A stretch of 64,000 bases of DNA from Bacteroidota bacterium (GTDB taxonomy: Bacteria > Bacteroidota > Bacteroidia > Bacteroidales > F082). This document shows positions 1 through 8,760 of the stretch, piece by piece (positions within the stretch are counted from its first letter, which is position 1; each line of letters begins with the position of its first letter). The stretch lies in assembly GCA_016845175.1 (NCBI GenBank), contig JAERTD010000028.1, positions 62,001 to 126,000 of the forward strand, read 5' to 3'. The notes below the pieces were generated by a model. The model worked only from the letters and a program-made list of their open reading frames with translations, made no database searches and was not told where the DNA came from. The translations under genes were made by a program, and so were the position numbers.

Positions 1-1319
1 GACTATATGACTCTTCCTTCTATTTTCAACGAAGGGGTCTTCAAATGGCAAAAGAACGTAAGTCCGTGATAGATATGACCCGGGCCTATATGAATTTTGG
101 TACCACCCATGCTTATATGAAAGATTTCATACAAGCAAAGATGTACTTTGATACCGCCTATAACACACTGGGTAGTTCTGATAATATACCTTTAAAAATG
201 AGTGTATTGCAAAACTTGTCTGCTGTGAGTAAAGATTTGGGGGAATTCCAAAGGGCCATACATTATGCACATGAGTCCCTGGAATTGGCAAAACAAACCA
301 AGCAAATCCACAATTTCAGAAACCTATATGAAACACTCTATACCTCATGGAAGAAATTGGGTAATGCAGATTCAGCGCTAGTCTACCATGAATTGTTTTT
401 CATGTACCACGATAGCCTTTTCAACGAACGCAAACAGAAAAACATTGATGAGATTAAAATAAAATATGAATCTCAGAAACTCGCCAGTGAATATTTGATT
501 TTGGAGAATGAGAATCTGGAACACACTATTGCTTTGGCGGAAAAGAAATTACAGCTGAATATTGTCATGGGGGCCGGCTTTACTATTGTGGTTATCGTAA
601 TTCTCCTCTTAATCCTTTTTAGGACGCGATATCAAAAGAATATCATCATCAGGCAGCAGGAAATTGAAAGACTAATACGAGAACGTAAATATCTTTCTGC
701 TCAGGCATTGATAGAAGGGCAGGAAGCAGAACGCAAACGAATTTCACAAGAATTACACGACGGCTTAGGAGTATTGCTTTCCACTGCAAGCCTGCATCTA
801 TCTTATATACCAGATACTGGAAGCGACCAGGAAAAGGAAGAAATGTATGCTAAAGCCGATGAGATGCTTAGGAGAGCAGGTGTTGAATCCAGAAGGATTG
901 CCCAGAATATGATGCCTGGTGTTTTATCAAATTTTGGGGTATTTGAAGCCATTGAGGACTTATTGGAGGATGTGGGTGATACCGCTGATATAAAGATTCA
1001 GTATACCCATCAGGGATCTAGAGGAAGAATAGGGGAACGCATTGAAATAGTAATTTACCGAATTGTACAGGAGTTAGTAAATAATACCCTAAAGTATGCA
1101 GATGCCAAAAGCATCACTTTGCATATTCATCGACAGTCAGAAAACTTATTGATAAGCTATTCTGATGATGGTATAGGTTTCGATCTGAGTAAAGTGGAAA
1201 ACGGAAAGAGTCTTGGTTTATCTGGCATTCGATCAAGGGTTGACTTACTCAATGGAAGCCTCGAAATCCAATCCTCTCCTGGACTTGGTTTCTCCTGTCA
1301 TTTCGAAATCCCTATATAG
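1..1319 (+). CDS. TPR-containing sensor histidine kinase (5' end outside window)
   Basis: The reading frame is open to the left edge, so the true start lies outside the window; the first ATG inside is at 45 and the residue numbers below count from it. The N-terminal part (about 1-135) is helical and TPR-like, followed by a coiled coil, one membrane segment (about 170-192) and a second coiled coil. The phospho-acceptor motif ERKRISQELHDGLG (His at about 238) is of the NarL/DesK type (HisKA_3), and an HATPase domain follows with the N box ELVNNTLKYA and the glycine motif DDGIGF. Such Bacteroidota kinases sense a signal through periplasmic TPRs and usually phosphorylate a NarL-type regulator. 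No regulator gene lies downstream, so the partner may be upstream. The family is clear, the signal unknown. Confidence 0.9.
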   Translation, partial: LYDSSFYFQRRGLQMAKERKSVIDMTRAYMNFGTTHAYMKDFIQAKMYFDTAYNTLGSSDNIPLKMSVLQNLSAVSKDLGEFQRAIHYAHESLELAKQTKQIHNFRNLYETLYTSWKKLGNADSALVYHELFFMYHDSLFNERKQKNIDEIKIKYESQKLASEYLILENENLEHTIALAEKKLQLNIVMGAGFTIVVIVILLLILFRTRYQKNIIIRQQEIERLIRERKYLSAQALIEGQEAERKRISQELHDGLGVLLSTASLHLSYIPDTGSDQEKEEMYAKADEMLRRAGVESRRIAQNMMPGVLSNFGVFEAIEDLLEDVGDTADIKIQYTHQGSRGRIGERIEIVIYRIVQELVNNTLKYADAKSITLHIHRQSENLLISYSDDGIGFDLSKVENGKSLGLSGIRSRVDLLNGSLEIQSSPGLGFSCHFEIPI

Positions 1320-1538
1320 TGTTCTTGAAGACACCTTTTTGATTGGGTCCCAATAAGCAAGCGAATGCTATCCTGTTTACTAACGGTGGATGAGGATCTG
1401 TGATGCTTCTGCCCAATGTCAATTCCTTAATACTTCTCTTTTAGTTGTTTTCAGCTATTTTCTCTTAATGGCAGAAATAGGTGCTGTTAGTATGCTTCCC
1501 ATTGTTGACTTTTGTTCACCTAATAAAACAACACTCAA

Positions 1539-2567
1539 ATGAAAAAGATTGATATGATGAGAACAATGGTATGGGCAGTACTGGCCTTTAGCATTCTATT
1601 ATTTTCTGCTTGTGAAAAGGACGAAGATCCGGTAAACAATTTACCAAAGGTGAGTATGGTAACTGTTAGCCCTTCAAGTATCACCCCTTCTGGTGTAGCC
1701 ACAGTTTCAGTAACTGCCACAGATGATGACAATGATGAGCTAACATATACCTATGCAGTATCCGGAGGAACCATTAATGGTACTGGCTCTTCAGCCACAT
1801 GGAATGCACCTTCAATAGCTGGTGTGTATACTGTTAATGTAACTGTATCTGATGGTAAGGGAGATGCAACAGGTTCTGCAGTACTTACAGTTCAGGCTCC
1901 AGTTAATAATAACCCTGTAATCAACAGTGTTCAGGTTAATCCTTCCAGCGCGAATCCCGGAGCTAGTGTTTCAGTTTCAGTAGACGCTTCTGATGCAGAT
2001 GGTGATGCCTTGACCTATTCTTATCAGGTAACTGGTGGGGCAGTCAGTGGTAATGGGTCCTCAGTTTCATGGACAGCTCCTTCTCAGGCAGGTGCTTATT
2101 CGGTAACTGTAACCGTTGATGATGGAAATGGTGGAAGTACCAGTTCAAGTGGCTCATTAACCGTCAATCAATTGGTCACTCAGATAACCGGTACCGCAAG
2201 CTTTCCTGCAGGAACATCAGGTGATCTGCAAAATGCAAAGGTGAGTATCTATACCTCATACGATAACTGGAACAATAACAATCCACTGATGTTTGTAGCT
2301 GCAACTGGCTCTGGTTCCAATGTGAGTTTCACCATAACAGATATCCCTCCAGGACTATATTATCTTGATGTGTGGAAAGACAATGATAACAGCTCTAGCT
2401 GGTCGACAGGTGACTTTGTAGGCTGGTATGGTGCTGGTGGATTAGGAGCGCCTTCACTTACCGAAATCTCACTTACCGAGGGCCAAACCAAGGATGTGGA
2501 AATTTCTATGATGACCATTGGATTTTTCAACTCTGAAAGCAAAACGAAATCCAGCCTGGAAAACTAA
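1539..2567 (+). CDS. Lipoprotein with two tandem Ig-like (PKD/cadherin-like) repeats
   Basis: A signal peptide ending in the lipobox FSAC (Cys25), followed by EKDED, marks a surface-directed lipoprotein. Two near-copies of one beta-sandwich repeat follow at about 36-118 and 126-209; both carry the pattern D-x-D-x-D-x-LTY, then SxxSW(x)AP and AGxYxVxVTVxDG. The C-terminal 130 residues resemble a pre-albumin-like module, with a DIPPGLYYLDVWKD stretch. The protein is likely an adhesive or structural cell-surface component. The next gene, another lipoprotein, starts 33 bases downstream, so the two are probably co-transcribed. There is no enzymatic motif and I cannot assign a specific function. 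Confidence 0.85.
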   Translation: MKKIDMMRTMVWAVLAFSILLFSACEKDEDPVNNLPKVSMVTVSPSSITPSGVATVSVTATDDDNDELTYTYAVSGGTINGTGSSATWNAPSIAGVYTVNVTVSDGKGDATGSAVLTVQAPVNNNPVINSVQVNPSSANPGASVSVSVDASDADGDALTYSYQVTGGAVSGNGSSVSWTAPSQAGAYSVTVTVDDGNGGSTSSSGSLTVNQLVTQITGTASFPAGTSGDLQNAKVSIYTSYDNWNNNNPLMFVAATGSGSNVSFTITDIPPGLYYLDVWKDNDNSSSWSTGDFVGWYGAGGLGAPSLTEISLTEGQTKDVEISMMTIGFFNSESKTKSSLEN

Positions 2568-2600
2568 TAATTAAAACAAATCTTACTAAAGCATACAACT

Positions 2601-4058
2601 ATGAAAAGATTACTAACCATAAGCCTGGCATTTGCCCTGCTCTTTGGGCTCTCTAATTGTAAAAAGGACTCCGATGAAGAAACACCACAACCCTCTGTAT
2701 CTGATCCTGCGACTTTACTAGTCTATGAATCCGATGGTTTTAATAAAAGTTTAAAAACAAACCAATTACAGGCTACAGTTAAAAAAACTGACCTGCAGTT
2801 TTCCACCTTCGGTGATATGAATTCTGGAGCTACTTTTGGTTCCTTTCAAAAAGCATATGTCTATAATACAGCTGAGAATACCGAGTCATTTGTTTTATTT
2901 GATGAAATGGGTGAGCCGGCTTTTTTGTATAAAATTGACCTTACCACTGGAGAAAAAAAGGAATCAGTAGTTGAGTTTGAAAGGGTAGATCAAAACAATT
3001 TCTATGTGAGATTTTTCTATTATGACTGGACTAATCGTCTGGGAACCCTGTTATTCGAAACTAAGATTTCAGGTAGTGCCGGAGCCTATCAAAGCACACC
3101 AACATTTACCATTGATAATTTGAATTTCGGAAGCAAGGAAGCTCCTTCCAATGGCAAGAAGGGCAATAATAGTTTCCCAGTTAGACTAAGCCGTTTGGAT
3201 ACTTTTATGAACCCTGATTATCACAACGCCAATAGCCGTAGTGTAAATGACGGTATCGATGGATGGATGGATTCATTCAATAAAATGAGAAATTCAAGCA
3301 TCGCCGACTGGCTGTCTACATCAAGAAAAGCAGGTGTTGTATTGACACTTGCCGGTTTGGGATTAAGCGAAACAGTCATTGGAGCACCTGTGGGTGTTTG
3401 GCTTGTGGCTGGTGGAAGTTGCTTAGTGGCTACCTCCACAGCAATTGAAGTGGTGGTGACTGATAAATGGAGCAATTTCTTGACAGAAACAAAAAGTAAA
3501 TTGGAGACATTATCAGAAACCGCACAGGAGATTGCAGGAAATACTGTCCAGAAGTTTCAAGGTTATGCCCATGATCTTAAAGAACACTGGGTGAACAATA
3601 GCAGCAAGACAGATCTTGATGAATTGATCGAAGAAATTGAAAAAGAAGAATTATTGGTAAATGATGATGATTTGGATGATCTGCCAGATAAGAATGGCGT
3701 GTTACAAATTGGTTTGTCATGGTCAACCGATGGAACTGATGTCGATCTGTGGGTAACCGATCCTGCTGGTGAAACAATTGATTATACAAATACCACCTCT
3801 GCCTCCGGCGGATACCTCGATCGTGATGATGTAGATGGATACGGACCTGAAAATATCTATTGGGCCAACAATATTCCTGATGGTAATTATCTGGTTCAGG
3901 TACATTATTTTGAAGGTCAGGTGGTTACTAATTATCAGATTAAAGTAACCAATGGTTTAGGTTATTCGGCTACCTATAATGGTACTTTGCAAAGCGAAGG
4001 GCAGCTAGATGATGTAGTTGCCATAACCAAATCCGGTGCATTAATAGGGAAAAAGTAA
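2601..4058 (+). CDS. Lipoprotein with C-terminal DUF2135/YfaP-like domain
   Basis: The N-terminus carries a lipobox LSNC (Cys20) followed by KKDSDEE. The middle contains a glycine- and alanine-rich hydrophobic stretch (about residues 245-290) that could insert in a membrane or form a packed hairpin, then a helical segment rich in Lys and Glu with an acidic patch NDDDLDDLPD. The last 120 residues (from about 364) match the DUF2135/YfaP pattern: LSWSTDGTDVDLWVTDPAGE, then ENIYW and PDGNYLVQVHYF. That domain is a small beta-sandwich often found in secreted or surface proteins. It lies 33 bases after the Ig-repeat lipoprotein and is followed by a strong terminator hairpin, so it closes a two-gene unit. 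Confidence 0.8.
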   Translation: MKRLLTISLAFALLFGLSNCKKDSDEETPQPSVSDPATLLVYESDGFNKSLKTNQLQATVKKTDLQFSTFGDMNSGATFGSFQKAYVYNTAENTESFVLFDEMGEPAFLYKIDLTTGEKKESVVEFERVDQNNFYVRFFYYDWTNRLGTLLFETKISGSAGAYQSTPTFTIDNLNFGSKEAPSNGKKGNNSFPVRLSRLDTFMNPDYHNANSRSVNDGIDGWMDSFNKMRNSSIADWLSTSRKAGVVLTLAGLGLSETVIGAPVGVWLVAGGSCLVATSTAIEVVVTDKWSNFLTETKSKLETLSETAQEIAGNTVQKFQGYAHDLKEHWVNNSSKTDLDELIEEIEKEELLVNDDDLDDLPDKNGVLQIGLSWSTDGTDVDLWVTDPAGETIDYTNTTSASGGYLDRDDVDGYGPENIYWANNIPDGNYLVQVHYFEGQVVTNYQIKVTNGLGYSATYNGTLQSEGQLDDVVAITKSGALIGKK

Positions 4059-4128
4059 ATGTAACCCACCAATATTGGAAGAACAGCACAACATTTAATT
4101 TTCTTATATAGATTGTATTTTGGTTTTA

Positions 4129-4163
4129 GGGGCTATTTATTTTATAAATGGCCCCTTTTTTTT
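4129..4163 (+). terminator. Rho-independent terminator after the two lipoproteins
   Basis: A GC-rich base (GGGGC pairing with GCCCC) extended by ATTTAT/ATAAAT forms a long hairpin with a three-base loop, directly followed by eight T residues. It lies 70 bases past the stop of the upstream lipoprotein gene. Confidence 0.85.
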
Positions 4164-4280
4164 GTTTTTATTTGCCACCAATTGAGCTAAGTGCTGTCTT
4201 TACTGTTGTGGACTAAATCCACATGCTTGGAAACATTGATTAAATTAGCCATTACTAAGAATAAATTGAGGAATAATCCA

Positions 4281-6794
4281 ATGAAATTGCCACGGGCTTT
4301 TGTTTATGCAATCATGCTAGTAATGCTGGTAAACACAGCTTTATTGGCACAGCATACTGTGATAGAGGGCGTGGTTACAGACAGTAAGAACCGTCAGGGT
4401 ATTCCCTTTTGTAATGTGTATTTCAAAGGAACTACCATCGGTACCACCACCGATATTTATGGTGCTTTTAAACTGGAAACAAACTCACCTTCCGACTCCC
4501 TGAGCTTTCACTCCATGGGATATGAGACAAAGGAAATGCTCATAAAAAGAGGGACTTTTCAGCGGATCGATATAAAACTATCTCCCAGTGATTTTCTGTT
4601 GGATGAAGTGGTGATAACCCCTGGAGAAAATCCCGCCTTTATCATACTTGAAAGGTTGCTTGATAACCGAAAGGTATACAAACCATCCAATCTAAAGAAC
4701 TACCGGAACACTACCTATAGCAAGGTTGAGATTTCACTGGACAATGTGAATGAGGAGTTTAAAAGAAGACCCCTCATTCGTCCATTCGTGAGCTTGCTCG
4801 ATAGCCTGCAAAGTAATTCAGAGGGAGAAGACCAAACCCTGCTGCCTATTTTTTTCAGTGAAACAGTGAGTGAGTGTAACTACCTCATGTCTCCATATCT
4901 TGAAAACGAGAAATTAATAGCCACCAATACCGAGGCCGTTATAAATATTGAGGAATATTTGGAGCCATTTCTGGGATCACAGGCTCATAAATACAATTTC
5001 TATGAAAACTGGGTGCGTGTTTTTGACCGACAGTTTGTGTCACCCATTGCATCAGGCGGGAAGTTCTATTATAAGTATTACCTGATCGACAGTACCCTGA
5101 TCGACAACGAGATTAACTATCTCATCACCTTCGAGCCCCGACGCATGCATGATCCAACTTTTAAAGGACGGATGTGGGTATCAAAGAATAACTACATTTT
5201 AAAACGGGTTGAGGTTGAGGTAGGTAAACTGGCAAACTTAAATTACATTGATAAGATCAGGATTGAACAGGAATTGGAGCTTGTTGATGGCGTTGCTGTA
5301 TTTCCCATTCAAAGCCGGGTATTTGTGGATGCCCAAACCGTTGGTAAAAAGGCGCTGGGACTTGTGGCTAAGTATCGGGTGGCGGCCAAAGATATTGAGG
5401 TTGATGTGGATTTTCCTTCAGGCGCTTTTGCGACCAAAAGAGAGCACTATGATGACTCCAAAGTAAAATCTGAAGACTACTGGACTCAGGCCCGAACGCG
5501 CTTTACCAATGATACCCTGGAAGCTGCTTTGGCTCTTTCCCTGGTGGATTCATTGAGCCAAATGAAACCTGTCAGAAGATTCAATAAAAGAATGGATTTC
5601 TTACTGGAAGGTTATTGGGGTACCAAGTATTTCGAATTCGGACATTATATTTTCCTGCTGGGATATAATGAGGATGAAGGATTCCGAACCAGAGTCGGAG
5701 GTCGAACGACGATGGATTTTAGCGACAAATGGTTGTTAAAGGGTCATGCGGCCTATGGCTTCGGAGACAAACGCTTTAAGTATTCTGCTCAGGCTGAATA
5801 CTTTCTGGATAAGGATTTGTGGATGAAGGTGGGATTTCGTTATAGGTATGATATAGACAAGATTGGTGTAAACCAGGAGTTTATTGATGCCCATCCCTTT
5901 CTGGCCTTCAGTATTGCACTTTCCTCACAATTTGGAGGTAGTCATTATGCAGCTTTAGGTGAAGATATCAGCGCCTGGTACAGAACAGATCTTGGTCGGG
6001 GACTTCAGCAAACCATCATCTTTCGCCACTACAATTTCCGACCCTATGGGAATTTTACTTTCGCCTATTATGATGAACAGGGAGAAGTTCGGGAACAGTA
6101 TGTGTTATCAGAAGTGAGTTTAAAGACCCGTTTTGCAAGAAGGGAGCGGTTTATTGTAAAAGGAAATAACCGTATCGGAGTGAATGCCTTAAAAGGACCC
6201 GTGCTGAGCTTTGGACTGACATTGGGTTTCAAAGATGTCTTAAACTCCACATTCAGCTATCAAAAACTCTCCTTGGGAATAGCCCAAAAAGTAAAGGTGG
6301 GACATTTGGGTAAATTCCACTATGATATAAAGGCCACAAAAGTTTTTGGAACTGTACCTCCAACCCTTTTAAATATCATGCAGGGCAATGAATCCTTTCT
6401 TTCCACTAGCAAAGGCTACAATATGATGCGTTTCTTCGAGTTTGTAGCTGATCAATCATTGGAATTTTATTATTTCCATCACTTTGAAGGCATGCTCATG
6501 AATAAGGTTCCATTATTGAATGGACTGAATTGGAGGTTTATGAGTGGGATTAGAGGCGTCTGGGGTAGCTATAGCGATTCCAATCAGGATATTATACCGG
6601 TTTCTGATATTTCCGGCGATCCTGTTTTTAAATTCAGGCCGTTGCAAGCGCATACACCCTATGTGGAGGCTTCCGTGGGCTTTGAGAATGTGTTCAAAGT
6701 CTTGAAAATACAGTATTTCAGGAGGTTTACCTATCTCAATGAGTCCAAACACCAGCCATGGGCCATCAAGCTTGCATTCTATTTCTCTTTTTAA
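4281..6794 (+). CDS. DUF5686 / carboxypeptidase-regulatory-like outer membrane protein
   Basis: The ATG at 4281 is preferred over upstream in-frame ATGs because a clean signal peptide follows (hydrophobic core, then LLAQH). After cleavage comes a carboxypeptidase-regulatory-like domain with the hallmark VIEGVVTDSKNRQGIPFCNV, TTDIYGAF and the LDEVVI edge strand, as in SusC/TonB-receptor N-termini. The remaining 700 residues match the DUF5686 family, with aromatic-rich alternating strands toward a C-terminal Phe (KLAFYFSF) typical of outer-membrane beta-barrels. DUF5686 proteins are common in Bacteroidota and their role is not established. It faces the hydroxylase gene convergently, with only 24 bases between stops. 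Confidence 0.88.
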   Translation: MKLPRAFVYAIMLVMLVNTALLAQHTVIEGVVTDSKNRQGIPFCNVYFKGTTIGTTTDIYGAFKLETNSPSDSLSFHSMGYETKEMLIKRGTFQRIDIKLSPSDFLLDEVVITPGENPAFIILERLLDNRKVYKPSNLKNYRNTTYSKVEISLDNVNEEFKRRPLIRPFVSLLDSLQSNSEGEDQTLLPIFFSETVSECNYLMSPYLENEKLIATNTEAVINIEEYLEPFLGSQAHKYNFYENWVRVFDRQFVSPIASGGKFYYKYYLIDSTLIDNEINYLITFEPRRMHDPTFKGRMWVSKNNYILKRVEVEVGKLANLNYIDKIRIEQELELVDGVAVFPIQSRVFVDAQTVGKKALGLVAKYRVAAKDIEVDVDFPSGAFATKREHYDDSKVKSEDYWTQARTRFTNDTLEAALALSLVDSLSQMKPVRRFNKRMDFLLEGYWGTKYFEFGHYIFLLGYNEDEGFRTRVGGRTTMDFSDKWLLKGHAAYGFGDKRFKYSAQAEYFLDKDLWMKVGFRYRYDIDKIGVNQEFIDAHPFLAFSIALSSQFGGSHYAALGEDISAWYRTDLGRGLQQTIIFRHYNFRPYGNFTFAYYDEQGEVREQYVLSEVSLKTRFARRERFIVKGNNRIGVNALKGPVLSFGLTLGFKDVLNSTFSYQKLSLGIAQKVKVGHLGKFHYDIKATKVFGTVPPTLLNIMQGNESFLSTSKGYNMMRFFEFVADQSLEFYYFHHFEGMLMNKVPLLNGLNWRFMSGIRGVWGSYSDSNQDIIPVSDISGDPVFKFRPLQAHTPYVEASVGFENVFKVLKIQYFRRFTYLNESKHQPWAIKLAFYFSF

Positions 6795-6818
6795 TCTGTA
6801 ATAAAGTGAAAAGAGGAT

Positions 6819-8543
6819 CTAAACTTCCAATCCGTTTGTTATAAGGTTATCGAGTTCCGGATTCTTTGAAGCAATTTCCAGTAGGTGTTTTTCCAGATCA
6901 CGGCTGAGTTCATTGGATTTTTCATTTTTTGTAGACCCATAGAATAGCTCCAGAACCAACAACCACTCATCAGCATAAGTTTTTTTGATGCTTTCCCAGA
7001 AAGATTGAAGTTGATCGATGGATGCATCGTTTTTAATGAGTTGCTGCAAGTCGGCGTAGCGATCAAACACTGATAAGGTCTGCTGATCGTAATCAATACG
7101 CTGGGTTTTTTCGGCAGGGGCTTCGTAGCTTAGTTCAAATCCATCAGCATCTGCTGGCCCACTGTAGGCGGAGGTTATTTTTTCTCCCACAGCCATATCA
7201 TATACTCCCCAGGATGGCTCAAACAATGTTTTGCCATTATGTGTTACATGACAATCGGCAAAGGAAAGCAATAGCAATTTACCATCTTCTCTTATGAACG
7301 ATTGTAAGGCACCCTGAACAACAACCCCTGATTCAAACTCAAAGTGACACTTCCTGCCTTTGCTGATGCCTAAATTCAATAAGTCCTGATCGTTGAGGAA
7401 ACGAGTGGGCTTTAAGGAACCTTTTATTTTTCCGATGGGAGACCCGAAGCCATCCTTATGAACGGCTTTGGAGTGGCCTTTGAGCATCTTTTCATTGTAG
7501 TTTAGGGTAGTTGGCCCTGTGGTGTTTAAATACACAGCCTGCCCGTTATGTATCATGACATCGGTAAATGTACCTGATACCTGAAGGCCAGAGGCATACT
7601 GAAGTGTTGCAGTATTGCCCGATTGAATGGCCTTCATAATCCCTTCCATACCACCATTGCGTAAGGCCATCATGTCGGCAAATTCATTAAGAACCTCTGA
7701 CAAATGCTTAAAGTCGGGGGTTACAAATAACTGTGGCTGAGGTTTGGTGATGTCAAAAGCATAATCCATGGCGTCAATGGTATATGGGATCTTCTGTACA
7801 TCATATTTTAAAGCACCTTTACTTTCTCCAATGGAGGATAATAATCCGGCACCGTAAATTTTAGGACTGTTCATATTACCCACCAAACCATATTCTACGG
7901 TCCACCAATGAAGGTTCCTGATTAATGTCATTTCTGAAGGCATTCCCATGTCTTCACTGGTTTCCTTAAGGCATTTTTCTGCTTCCGCAATCTTTTTTAC
8001 AGGTGTTAATGGATTGGCTTTCAGAATAGAAAGATGTCGGATGACTTCATATAAATGATAATCCTTCTTTGATGAAAAGGCCTTGGAACCTATCTCTCCA
8101 AAATATCTCAGGTACTCAGCATATTCAGGATCAGCAATTATAGGGGCATGACCCGCCGCCTCATGGATAATATCTGGTGCTGGAGTATAGGCAATCTGAT
8201 TGTGTGGTCTGATATCGGCAGCAATTACCAATACATTGTGCTTTTGGAATTCCATAAAAGCTGAAGGCGGAATAAATCCATCCACCGTAACAGCCGCCCA
8301 GCCAATACTTCCCAATGCTTCATTCATTTCTTCTATACTGGGAATATGATCAAGGGAAATTCCGGTACGTCGAAGACCGTCCACATAGGAAGGGTGGGCC
8401 ACCTTCGATAAATAGCTAATATTTTGTTTCATCACATAGCGCCACACTGCTTGTTCTCTGGCATTATAACGTGCATAATCCTGATCAATAATAAATGCGG
8501 AAAGGTGTTTAGGAAGTTTTTCGACTATGGGATTATGTGACAT
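6819..8543 (-). CDS. Aromatic amino acid hydroxylase (phenylalanine 4-monooxygenase-like), long form
   Basis: The N-terminal 270 residues form a biopterin-dependent aromatic amino acid hydroxylase domain. The iron ligands are visible: HEAAGH (His127, His132) preceded by the usual TPAPDI, and Glu217 in HWWTVEYGL; the family stretch YGAGLLSSIGES follows at 230-241. These enzymes hydroxylate Phe, Tyr or Trp using molecular oxygen and a pterin. The protein has 574 residues, about twice the simple bacterial PhhA, and the C-terminal 290 residues contain no motif I recognise; this long form occurs in other Bacteroidota. Substrate cannot be fixed from sequence. It is monocistronic, with a TATTTTTG box upstream and a divergent glycosyltransferase gene. 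Confidence 0.9.
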   Translation of the reverse strand: MSHNPIVEKLPKHLSAFIIDQDYARYNAREQAVWRYVMKQNISYLSKVAHPSYVDGLRRTGISLDHIPSIEEMNEALGSIGWAAVTVDGFIPPSAFMEFQKHNVLVIAADIRPHNQIAYTPAPDIIHEAAGHAPIIADPEYAEYLRYFGEIGSKAFSSKKDYHLYEVIRHLSILKANPLTPVKKIAEAEKCLKETSEDMGMPSEMTLIRNLHWWTVEYGLVGNMNSPKIYGAGLLSSIGESKGALKYDVQKIPYTIDAMDYAFDITKPQPQLFVTPDFKHLSEVLNEFADMMALRNGGMEGIMKAIQSGNTATLQYASGLQVSGTFTDVMIHNGQAVYLNTTGPTTLNYNEKMLKGHSKAVHKDGFGSPIGKIKGSLKPTRFLNDQDLLNLGISKGRKCHFEFESGVVVQGALQSFIREDGKLLLLSFADCHVTHNGKTLFEPSWGVYDMAVGEKITSAYSGPADADGFELSYEAPAEKTQRIDYDQQTLSVFDRYADLQQLIKNDASIDQLQSFWESIKKTYADEWLLVLELFYGSTKNEKSNELSRDLEKHLLEIASKNPELDNLITNGLEV

Positions 8544-8574
8544 ATCTATTATTTAGAAGAAATATAAATAAGTT

Positions 8575-8582
8575 CAAAAATA
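8575..8582 (-). promoter_or_regulatory. Bacteroidota -7 box (TATTTTTG) for the hydroxylase gene
   Basis: Read on the minus strand, this box matches the Bacteroidota consensus TAnnTTTG and lies 32 bases before the hydroxylase start codon. No well-spaced TTG -33 element is visible. Confidence 0.5.
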
Positions 8583-8734
8583 GAACTTTTTTTTGCAAGA
8601 ATTGTTGCCTGACCCATGTAAAATTTTGATCTGACGCCTCTTTGGAAGTGGAAACCGGATTGAAAACCTATTTCATAAGTTACTGTAGGTTGGGTATCAC
8701 AGTCTTTGACCAAACAAATCAAGACCATTAAATG

Positions 8735-8742
8735 TATTTTTG
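8735..8742 (+). promoter_or_regulatory. Bacteroidota -7 box (TATTTTTG) for the glycosyltransferase-miaA unit
   Basis: This TAnnTTTG match ends 18 bases before the ATG at 8761, giving a very short leader. A TTTGAC lies upstream at about 8705, but the spacing (26 bases) is longer than the usual 17-20. Confidence 0.5.
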
Positions 8743-8760
8743 CAGTATTAAGAAGCTCTC

